From an uncultured Clostridium sp. (GTDB lineage: Bacteria; Bacillota; Clostridia; Christensenellales; CAG-138): a stretch of DNA of 37,974 nucleotides. A model generated the notes under the pieces. It did no database searches. It was not told the origin of the DNA and saw nothing but the letters and a program-made list of their open reading frames with translations. Location of the stretch: NCBI GenBank assembly GCA_900542285.1, contig UQNF01000014.1, forward strand, positions 1 through 37,974. The letters are read 5' to 3'. The translations under genes and the position numbers were made by a program. The number at the start of each line of letters is the position of its first letter. The first letter of the stretch is position 1. Below, one piece after another: positions 31,478 through 37,974 of the stretch.

Positions 31478-32281
31478 ATGAAACAGGTTCTTGGCTGCAT
31501 TAGGCGAGCCGATGAAAAATACGGATTGATACAGGATGGCGACAGGATTTGTGTCGGCGTCAGCGGGGGCAAGGACAGCCTTTTGCTCATGTATGGGCTT
31601 AAGCTGTATCAGATGTTCTCCAAGAAGAAATATGAGCTTTGTGCCGTTATGCTTGACCTCGGTATTGTAGAACAGGACACGAGCGGTATCGAGGCCTTTG
31701 CACGCGAGCATGATATTGACTTTGAGGTCAAAAAGACCGATATAGGCGATGTTGTTTTTAATATCCGAAAGGAGAAAAGCCCCTGCGCCATGTGCGCCAA
31801 GATGCGCAGAGGTGCGCTCAACGATATTGCCGTTGCCAAGGGCTGCAACCTTGTGGCGCTCGGGCACAACCGCGAAGATGTGCTGGAGACCTTCCTTCTG
31901 AGCCTTTTCTACGAAGCGAGGCTCAATACCTTTGCGCCCATTACCTATCTTGGAAGGACAGGAGTGACCGTCATTCGTCCCCTTGTTTTCTACCCGGAGA
32001 AGGACGCTATCAACGCCGCGAGAAGGCTTGAGCTTCCGGTGATACCTGCCAACTGCCCCGTTGCAGGCAGCACAAAGCGCGAGGACATGAAGAATCTGCT
32101 TCAGGATTTCCGAAGGATAGTTCCCGACGTGGAAACAAGGCTGATGAAGGCTATTGCCGATACGCATAAGTACGGCATGTGGGACAGGATGAAGCTTCCT
32201 CCCCGTCAGACCGGCGGCGTCAGGTGCGGCGAATGCGACCCGACAGCGCTTAATATTAATGATTTCAATTTTGATGAATAA
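31478..32281 (+). CDS. TtcA-like tRNA 2-thiolation PP-loop ATPase
   Basis: This 267-aa protein of the TtcA/TtuA group adenylates a target tRNA base for sulfur insertion. It has the PP-loop SGGKDS (29-34), Cys103/Cys106 in SPCAMCAKMRRG, LGHNREDVLETFLLSLFYEARL typical of TtcA, and ANCPVAG supplying a possible third Cys for a [4Fe-4S] cluster. A C-terminal RCGEC pair is additional. E. coli TtcA makes s2C32; the exact base modified here cannot be told. The start ATG has only a weak SD (AAGAATGGG). A TATAAT at 31440-31445 lies upstream, with a weak -35. Confidence 0.9.
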   Translation: MKQVLGCIRRADEKYGLIQDGDRICVGVSGGKDSLLLMYGLKLYQMFSKKKYELCAVMLDLGIVEQDTSGIEAFAREHDIDFEVKKTDIGDVVFNIRKEKSPCAMCAKMRRGALNDIAVAKGCNLVALGHNREDVLETFLLSLFYEARLNTFAPITYLGRTGVTVIRPLVFYPEKDAINAARRLELPVIPANCPVAGSTKREDMKNLLQDFRRIVPDVETRLMKAIADTHKYGMWDRMKLPPRQTGGVRCGECDPTALNINDFNFDE

Positions 32282-32333
32282 GGACTAAATCGGAAGAAAG
32301 GAAGCCTTTATAATCAAAGGCGTGGTAGTGAAT

Positions 32334-33614
32334 ATGGATTATTACATGGGAAATCAGACGCCAAAGCAACAGAATGCGCCGACCTACTCCGTCGCTTCTC
32401 CGAAGAAGCAGGGCGGAGGCATTAAGGGTTATCAGATTGCGATTCTGATGATAGTCAGCCTTCTTGTCGGCTCGTTTCTTACTGTAGTGTTGCTGAGCTC
32501 CGTTTCGCTTCCCGGCGATAAATACGATGCAAGCATTATTTCCGATCTGATGGAAAGTATCGATAAGTACTATTATTTCCAAGACGAAAAGCCGGATGTT
32601 GACACAATGCTCAAGGCTGCTGCGGACGCCGTTATCGCCTCGACCGGCGACCGCTATGCCGAATACTTTACGGATGAGGGCTACGATGCATATTACGACA
32701 ACCTCAACGGCAACTATAAGGGCATCGGCGTTTTGGTCACCGGAGATCCCGAGGAAAGGGGCCTCCTTGTGAGCCGCGCCTATACAGGCAACCCTGCATA
32801 CAACGCCGGCGTGCGTGACGGAGATATCATTACCCATGTCAACGGAACCTCCCTTGCCGGTGTCAGTCTTGACGATGCGGCGGATTTGCTTATTGGCGAA
32901 GATGGTTCTGTCGCTTCTCTCACCGTTTTGAGAGGAGAAAGCTCTCAGACCTTCGATGTAGTTCGCGGCGACGTTGTCGTTTCCCGTGTTTTCTCTGAAC
33001 GGCTTGACAACGGTATCGGCTATATCTGTATAGAAGAGTTCACCGGCGATGCTGCCACCGCATTCAATTCGCAGCTTCAGGCTCTGCTCGATGACGGTAT
33101 TACTTCCCTCATCATCGATATCCGCAATAATCCCGGCGGCGGTCTCGACACCGTCATCAAGATCGCCGACAGAGTTCTTCCCGACTGCCTTATCACTACG
33201 CTGGAAGGACAGCTGGTCGACCCTCCCGAAGAATACCGTTCCGACGACAAGCAGAAGCTCGAGATCCCCTATGTCGTGCTTATTAACGAGGGTTCAGCCT
33301 CCGCAAGCGAGGTATTCTCCGGCGCAATCCAGGACAATAATGCCGCTCCGCTCATCGGTACCACCACCTTTGGCAAGGGTATCGTGCAGACTTCATGGTC
33401 GCTTGGCGTCGGAAGGGGCATGATAAAGCTCACTACGGACGCCTATCGGACTCCCAGCGGCAAGCTCATACATGGTATCGGGCTCACTCCGGATATCGAG
33501 GTTCAACAGCCTGCGGAGCTTCAGGGCGTCAGTCCCTATACCCTGCTCAACGAATACAGAAGCGAGGATGCGCAGCTCAACCGCGCAATCGAGTATCTGC
33601 TTACCGGCAAATAA
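32334..33614 (+). CDS. S41 carboxyl-terminal processing peptidase (CtpA-like)
   Basis: This membrane-anchored serine protease trims or degrades extracytoplasmic proteins. It has an N-terminal cytosolic segment, one membrane helix (~33-54), a PDZ domain (GIGVLVTGDPEERGLLVSRA ... NAGVRDGDIITHVNG, ~120-200) and the S41 domain. In the S41 domain, IDIRNNPGGGL, the nucleophile Ser in NEGSASASEVFSG and the general-base Lys in TTFGKGIVQ form the Ser-Lys dyad. The start is uncertain: ATG 32334 is used, but in-frame GTG 32328 sits 7 nt after AAAGG and GTG 32322 is also open. A terminator follows, so it is not in the lspA operon. Confidence 0.95.
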   Translation: MDYYMGNQTPKQQNAPTYSVASPKKQGGGIKGYQIAILMIVSLLVGSFLTVVLLSSVSLPGDKYDASIISDLMESIDKYYYFQDEKPDVDTMLKAAADAVIASTGDRYAEYFTDEGYDAYYDNLNGNYKGIGVLVTGDPEERGLLVSRAYTGNPAYNAGVRDGDIITHVNGTSLAGVSLDDAADLLIGEDGSVASLTVLRGESSQTFDVVRGDVVVSRVFSERLDNGIGYICIEEFTGDAATAFNSQLQALLDDGITSLIIDIRNNPGGGLDTVIKIADRVLPDCLITTLEGQLVDPPEEYRSDDKQKLEIPYVVLINEGSASASEVFSGAIQDNNAAPLIGTTTFGKGIVQTSWSLGVGRGMIKLTTDAYRTPSGKLIHGIGLTPDIEVQQPAELQGVSPYTLLNEYRSEDAQLNRAIEYLLTGK

Positions 33615-33631
33615 TCGCTGTCAGTGATTTT

Positions 33632-33655
33632 GGGAGGCGTCAATGCCTCCCTTTT
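33632..33655 (+). terminator. Terminator after the S41 protease gene
   Basis: GGGAGGC (33632-33638) and GCCTCCC (33645-33651) form the stem, followed by TTTT. Confidence 0.85.
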
Positions 33656-33673
33656 CATTCAACTTTCTTCTGC

Positions 33674-33702
33674 TTGCTTTTCACAATGAATTGTTGTATT
33701 AT
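33674..33702 (+). promoter_or_regulatory. Promoter of the lspA operon
   Basis: TTGCTT (33674-33679), a 17-bp spacer, then TATTAT (33697-33702). Confidence 0.75.
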
Positions 33703-33732
33703 TATTATGAATTTTTATCGAAGGAGCTACTA

Positions 33733-34269
33733 ATGGTCTACATTCTTTCAGGGATTTTTATTTTTTTCATCGCTATGGACCAGCTTTCCAAATCGCTTGC
33801 CGTCAATATGCTTGGGCAGGTGGGCGCAGTGCAGTCCTTTATCCCTCACTTTATCCGCTTTGAATACCGAGAGAATACCGGTATGGCATGGGGACTTTTG
33901 CCCAACGCAAGGGTCTATTTCATCATCGTTACGCTGATCCTTGCCGCTTTCCTCGTTTTTCTTCTTGTGCGTTACAGGAAATTGCTTCCAAAGCTTTCCA
34001 AGGTTGCCCTTACCGTCATTCTTTCGGGTGCGATAGGCAATCTTATTGACCGTATTTTCCTTGGTTATGTCAGGGATTTTATCGCTTTTGATTTCATCGA
34101 ATTCCCTGTATTCAATATTGCGGACTGCTGTGTAACCATCGGCGCCGTTCTGCTTGCCGTTTCGCTTCTCCTTACAAAGCCGGGAAAGGATTTCATCAGG
34201 CAGATCGATTCCAATGATAAAAAGTCCAATAAATCCGACAACGGGGAAGAAGGTTCCAATGCCGAATGA
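33733..34269 (+). CDS. lspA: Lipoprotein signal peptidase II
   Basis: LspA cleaves prolipoprotein signal peptides before the lipidated Cys. The 178-aa four-helix membrane protein has the family motifs DQLSKSLAV, YRENTGMAWGLLP, GAIGNLIDRI and FNIADCCVTIG; the two catalytic Asp are in the last two. ATG 33733 follows the SD AAGGAG and the promoter at 33674-33702, so the longer open frame from 33643 is rejected. The C-terminal tail is hydrophilic and overlaps the rluD-like start by 11 nt. It would process at least the two lipoproteins in this window. Confidence 0.96.
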   Translation: MVYILSGIFIFFIAMDQLSKSLAVNMLGQVGAVQSFIPHFIRFEYRENTGMAWGLLPNARVYFIIVTLILAAFLVFLLVRYRKLLPKLSKVALTVILSGAIGNLIDRIFLGYVRDFIAFDFIEFPVFNIADCCVTIGAVLLAVSLLLTKPGKDFIRQIDSNDKKSNKSDNGEEGSNAE

Positions 34270-35233
34270 TGAAACACCGGGCATCCCCGGCATTGACGAC
34301 GCTGACGATGAGCTTGACGGCGACACCGACGAAGGCTTATTTTTGACAGCCGGAAATGCCGCTCGTGCTGACAGTTATATTGCCGAGCATACCGAGTTTT
34401 CGCGCTCTGCTGTTCAAAGGCTTATCTCCGACGGCTTCATCACCGTGAACGGAAGGACTATCAAGCCGCGCACGCCGCTTTCCGAAGGCGATACAATAGA
34501 GATTCGGTTTCCCGAAACCCATGAAACCGAACTGACAGCCGAACCCCTTCCGCTTGACATCGTTTATCAGGACGCCGACATCGCCGTGATAAACAAGCCC
34601 GTCGGTATGGTCGTTCATCCTGCGGCAGGCAACCCAAACGGAACCCTTGTCAATGCCCTTATGTACCATATCAAGGATCTTTCCGGCATTGGAGGCGAGC
34701 TTCGCCCCGGGATCGTTCACCGCATTGACAAGAATACCTCCGGGCTTTTGGTCGTCGCAAAAAACGATTTTTCCCACAGCTTTCTTTCCGAGGAGCTCAA
34801 AACGCACAGCGTTCAACGCACATATATTGCTCTTTGTCTTGGCAATTTTCCCGTTGATTCCGGCACTATTTCTGCTCCAATCGGCAGGCACCGTACCGAC
34901 AGGAAGCGTATGGCGGTGGTTTCCGACGGTCGGGAAGCTATCACCCACTATCGAGTTCTTGAACGCTATGGCGATATGACCCTGCTCGAGGTCAGGCTCG
35001 AGACCGGGCGTACTCATCAGATCCGCGTGCATATGGCGTATATCAATCATCCTCTCGTAGGCGACGACGTTTATTCGAGCGGCAGGAACAGTCTTGGCTT
35101 TCATGGTCAGGCGCTTCATGCTTGCGAACTGGAGCTTCGCCACCCGAGGACCCATGAATGGATGAGCTTTCACGCCGATCTTCCCGAACACTATCAAGCG
35201 GCGCTTAACAAACTTCGCCGCGAAAAACATTAA
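34259..35233 (+). CDS. RluD-family 23S rRNA pseudouridine synthase
   Basis: This 324-aa RluA/RluC/RluD-type synthase follows lspA as in many Firmicutes (ylyA/ylyB-like). It has an acidic N-terminal extension (~1-35), an S4 RNA-binding domain (SYIAEHTEFSRSAVQRLISDGFITVNG, ~40-70), then the catalytic domain with IAVINKPVGMVVHPAAGN, the catalytic Asp in HRIDKNTSGLLVVAK and RLETGRTHQIRVHMAYINHPLVGD. ATG 34259 has AAGAAGG upstream and overlaps the end of lspA, so it is coupled. The target uridine cannot be deduced. Confidence 0.95.
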   Translation: MPNDETPGIPGIDDADDELDGDTDEGLFLTAGNAARADSYIAEHTEFSRSAVQRLISDGFITVNGRTIKPRTPLSEGDTIEIRFPETHETELTAEPLPLDIVYQDADIAVINKPVGMVVHPAAGNPNGTLVNALMYHIKDLSGIGGELRPGIVHRIDKNTSGLLVVAKNDFSHSFLSEELKTHSVQRTYIALCLGNFPVDSGTISAPIGRHRTDRKRMAVVSDGREAITHYRVLERYGDMTLLEVRLETGRTHQIRVHMAYINHPLVGDDVYSSGRNSLGFHGQALHACELELRHPRTHEWMSFHADLPEHYQAALNKLRREKH

Positions 35234-35248
35234 CATACGGAGTGATTT

Positions 35249-36829
35249 ATGTTAAAGAAACTCGACAGAGAAACCATCATCAGTGAGCTTGAAAAGGAAA
35301 ACGGCCCTTCTCTTCTTGCAAACAACCCTCATATCGACAAAAACTCGCTGCTCGATGATACCGCCGCACTCTTTATTGAACAGGGTATTGGCTCTGCACT
35401 TCTCGTGCGCCTTGTTAAAACCCGTTCTTTGCTGATAAGGCTTAGTTCCGAGCCGGAGATCCTTCCCGCAGTTCGGCGGTACCTTGATGCTGAATCACCG
35501 AAGCTTCGCCGCAATGCCGCAAGGCTATTGGGTCAGCTCAGCCGCTCTGAAGATGACGCTGAGCTTCTTGCCTCTCGCCTGATCACCGAACCCCAGCGCT
35601 ATGTCCGACCTTCTATCATTCTCTCGCTTGGCTTGATCGGCGGTGAGACCGCCCAGAAGACCCTTGATGCATATTCGCCCATTCCGCCTGCCGATGAGAC
35701 CGAGATAAAGCACTATGATGAGGAATGTGAGGCGCTTCGATTGGCGCGTGTCACCGCAATGAGGCATGAAAAGCACACCTTCCGAGGCTTGGATAAGCCG
35801 TATGATATCGAGCTTTCTGCTCCCGACCGCCTTAGCGAACAGCTCAAAGAGGAACTCGAGGAGCTTGGTTTTTCCGTTCTTGATGTCAGGCGCAGCAGCG
35901 TCAATGTAAAAACCGATGACTATTCCGCACTATTTGAAGCTCGCTGTTTTTCGGAGGCTCTGTTCACCATCGCTAAGGGCATCAGCCTTAAGCCTGAAAC
36001 CGTTGCTCCGATAGCCAAATCCTTCATTCTTGATTTCATGCGCACCACGCATGCCGGCGATCCGCCCTATCGCTATCGTATTGAGATCGACGGCGATATA
36101 GTTGATATCGACGGCAATTTTGAACGCACCACTTATAAACGTGCCGTTCGTGACCTTATTGACGATGATCGCATCGTCAACGCCCCTTCCGATTACGAGA
36201 TCGAGCTTCGTATAGTCCCTGCCGGAAATGCATCCAGGCTTTATCTCAAGCTGTTTACAGTTAAGGACGAACGATTTTTCTATCGCAAACAGACCATTGC
36301 CGCTTCCATGAATCCCTCCACCGCCGCTGCGGTACTGAGGCTTGCTTCCGATTATCTAACTCTGAATGCCAGGGTCATCGACCCATGCTGCGGCTCCGGT
36401 ACTCTGCTGTTTGAGAGGGGGCTCATCGCTCCGTGTGCTTCGCTCACCGGCGTCGATATCGCTCATGCCGCCATTGATGCCGCGCGTATCAACGCCGATG
36501 CCGCATATTTGCACGGTATCACCCACGCTAAATTCATCTGCAACGATATTCTCAGATTTGAGAGTAAACGCCCATATGATGAGCTTATCTGCAATCTTCC
36601 CTTCGGAAACCGCGTCGGGAATCACTCAAGCTGCGCAAGGCTCTATACCGGACTGCTCGACAGGCTTCCCCTGCTTGTTAAAAAGGGCGGTGTTGCCGTG
36701 CTTTACACCATGGAGTTTACCCTGCTCAAGAACCTGATCCGTACGCATTCAAATCTTGAGATTCTAAAGACTGAACGCACCGAGGCCGGAGGGCTTACTC
36801 CGATGGTCTTCGTCATTCGTGTGAATTGA
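35249..36829 (+). CDS. HEAT-like/THUMP/class I methyltransferase fusion, RNA-directed
   Basis: This 526-aa protein has three parts. Residues ~50-145 are helical and repeat-like (LRRNAARLLGQLSR, then YVRPSIILSLGLIGGETA), resembling HEAT repeats. Residues ~175-290 look like a THUMP RNA-binding domain (YDIELSAPDRLSEQLKEELEELG). Residues ~350-526 form a UPF0020/Trm14-type SAM methyltransferase with motif I DPCCGSGTLLFE (378-389) and motif IV NLPFGNR (449-455). The NLPFG variant is typical of N2-guanine RNA methyltransferases (RlmL, Trm11/Trm14), so a tRNA or rRNA m2G role is likely. It lies 15 bp after the rluD-like gene, in the same operon. Confidence 0.88.
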   Translation: MLKKLDRETIISELEKENGPSLLANNPHIDKNSLLDDTAALFIEQGIGSALLVRLVKTRSLLIRLSSEPEILPAVRRYLDAESPKLRRNAARLLGQLSRSEDDAELLASRLITEPQRYVRPSIILSLGLIGGETAQKTLDAYSPIPPADETEIKHYDEECEALRLARVTAMRHEKHTFRGLDKPYDIELSAPDRLSEQLKEELEELGFSVLDVRRSSVNVKTDDYSALFEARCFSEALFTIAKGISLKPETVAPIAKSFILDFMRTTHAGDPPYRYRIEIDGDIVDIDGNFERTTYKRAVRDLIDDDRIVNAPSDYEIELRIVPAGNASRLYLKLFTVKDERFFYRKQTIAASMNPSTAAAVLRLASDYLTLNARVIDPCCGSGTLLFERGLIAPCASLTGVDIAHAAIDAARINADAAYLHGITHAKFICNDILRFESKRPYDELICNLPFGNRVGNHSSCARLYTGLLDRLPLLVKKGGVAVLYTMEFTLLKNLIRTHSNLEILKTERTEAGGLTPMVFVIRVN

Positions 36830-36836
36830 GGCGCAT

Positions 36837-37974
36837 ATGGAGCTATATTATCAGCATCCCATGCTAAGCGAATGCTCTGCCATCGTTCTTGATTGCATTA
36901 AGTGTGACAATGCTTTCGCAATTGTTCTTGACAGAACCGTTATCTTTCCCGAAAGCGGAGGTCAGCTTTCAGATACGGGCTTCATTGACGAATCAGAAGT
37001 CCTTCGTGCCGGTATCGTTGATGGCCGGATACTTCACTACTGTGATACTCCCTTTGAGATCGGTAGGACAGTTACCGTACGCCTTGACATTCCTGCCCGG
37101 CTTGACCATACGGCACAGCATACCGGAGAGCACATCCTTTCCGGCCTTGCCTTCAAGCTATTCGGCGCACATAACGTTGGATTCCATATGGCGAAGGACT
37201 ATTGCACCATTGACCTGGATAGGTTTCTCGATGAAGCCGAGCTTATCCGTCTCCAACTTGCCGCAAACGCAGCCGTGCAGGCTGATCTTCCGATAACCTT
37301 TCAAACCGTCAGCGGGACAGAAGCTGGCGCTCTCCCACTCAGAAAGCTTGCCGATAAGCTCAGCAATACTACCGAGGATGTTCGCATTGTCTATATCGAC
37401 GGAGGCAGCATCGACTCCTGCACCTGCTGCGGAACACATTTTGCTTCCACAGGCTCTGTCGGTGCTATTCTTATCACCGATGCCCAGAAATACAAGGGCG
37501 GAATACGCCTGTTCTTCTCCTGTCATGAACGCGCAATTCGCCATTCAATCGATGAACATCGGATTTTGACCTCCCTTGCGCGGAGATTCTCCACCTCCGC
37601 CGCTGAGCTTCCGACTGCAGTTTCGAAGCTCCAGTCCGACCTTAGCTCCGCAAGGCAGGAGATAAAATCGAAATCCCTGCTCATTTCAGAGCTTCTTGCT
37701 TGTACGCTGCTTTCCGACTCACGGCTCGTCAGTTCTGCCCTCTGCATCGTTAAGCTATTTGATTCTCTCACGGCTTCCGATCTTAAGCCGCTGTCCGATC
37801 GCTTACTCGAAAAATCCGAATCCCCTCTCGTTGCGCTCCTCTTTTGTAAGGGTGCAGGCGGTACCGAATATCGCATGGTGTGTTCACCCGGTGTGAAGCT
37901 CAGCATGCGCGACCTGTGCTCCGCTGTCAACGCTGCTTTGGACGGCAAGGGCGGCGGCAGTCCCACCTTCGCAC
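36837..37974 (+). CDS. Alanyl-tRNA editing protein, AlaX-L type (3' truncated by window end)
   Basis: An open frame starts at ATG 36837, 8 bp after the methyltransferase stop, and runs without a stop to the window end (379 codons visible). It reads VIFPESGGQLSDTG (~35-48), the zinc-binding HTAQHTGEHILSG (His91, His95) and a CCGTHFASTGSVG segment corresponding to the CGGTH motif (Cys197, His201). These are the editing-domain signatures of AlaRS and AlaX. It continues with a helical region and a C-terminal DHHA1-like piece ending GKGGGSPTFA, so it is the long AlaX type that hydrolyses Ser- or Gly-tRNA(Ala). The Gly-to-Cys change in CGGTH is noteworthy but the zinc ligands remain. Confidence 0.9.
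   Translation, partial: MELYYQHPMLSECSAIVLDCIKCDNAFAIVLDRTVIFPESGGQLSDTGFIDESEVLRAGIVDGRILHYCDTPFEIGRTVTVRLDIPARLDHTAQHTGEHILSGLAFKLFGAHNVGFHMAKDYCTIDLDRFLDEAELIRLQLAANAAVQADLPITFQTVSGTEAGALPLRKLADKLSNTTEDVRIVYIDGGSIDSCTCCGTHFASTGSVGAILITDAQKYKGGIRLFFSCHERAIRHSIDEHRILTSLARRFSTSAAELPTAVSKLQSDLSSARQEIKSKSLLISELLACTLLSDSRLVSSALCIVKLFDSLTASDLKPLSDRLLEKSESPLVALLFCKGAGGTEYRMVCSPGVKLSMRDLCSAVNAALDGKGGGSPTFA

Noticed and set aside
33643..33732. Longer lspA frame starting at 33643
   Set aside because: The promoter -10 (33697-33702) and SD AAGGAG lie inside it, and LspA normally starts right at the first helix.

Overview
The window comes from a Clostridia-class Bacillota genome, probably of a lineage with sporulation ancestry. 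The evidence is the partial 16S rRNA at the left edge, a Firmicutes-type L10 leader RNA, a SpoIID protein, a FloA/NfeD membrane-microdomain locus, strong SD sequences and many near-consensus sigma-A promoters. Almost everything is chromosomal housekeeping or envelope function. I see no phage genes, insertion sequences, tRNA genes or CRISPR arrays.

Layout. 1-0.58 kb: the 5' end of a 16S rRNA gene (minus strand), its structured leader and a perfect consensus promoter. 0.8-2.5 kb: a PII-like signalling protein followed by a CPA2 cation:proton antiporter. 2.59-2.69 kb: five same-orientation DnaA boxes between convergent genes. 2.8-4.9 kb (minus): Dabb protein, DUF1461 membrane protein and TsaD, overlapping and translationally coupled. 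5.1-9.4 kb (minus): a 1425-aa secreted subtilase with an internal dockerin. 9.6-10.4 kb: TruA. 10.5-11.7 kb (minus): rplJ-rplL with an L10 leader that can form two exclusive structures. 11.7-16.5 kb (minus): glycogen synthase downstream of a 1130-aa LTD/CotH-kinase lipoprotein. 16.8-20 kb (plus): cell-wall amidase, Mrp ATPase, exonuclease III and a DUF1540 protein. 20-21.2 kb (minus): SpoIID. 21.4-24.1 kb (plus): NfeD (frameshifted), a small membrane protein, FloA, and a membrane protein with a 12-residue tandem repeat. 24.2-26.3 kb: two coupled secreted proteins with related C-terminal regions. 26.4-30.1 kb (minus): MscS, a CPA1 antiporter, and a TrkA-type double-RCK protein overlapping the antiporter. 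30.3-32.3 kb: DUF362-ferredoxin and TtcA-like genes. 32.3 kb to the end (plus): CtpA protease, LspA, RluD-type synthase, a HEAT-THUMP-methyltransferase fusion and an AlaX-type editing protein that runs off the window.

Functional themes. Ion and osmotic homeostasis appears twice: PII-like with CPA2, and MscS/CPA1/RCK. Translation and tRNA/rRNA modification recurs: tsaD, truA, ttcA, rluD, the THUMP methyltransferase, alaX and rplJL. Envelope and secretion genes are interleaved with these: subtilase, CotH lipoprotein, amidase, SpoIID, FloA, CtpA, LspA.

The items most worth a second look are the DnaA-box cluster, the antiporter-RCK operon, the PII-like/antiporter pair, the protease with a mid-protein dockerin, the nfeD frameshift, and the paralogous secreted pair. 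None can be called a new system from sequence reading alone.
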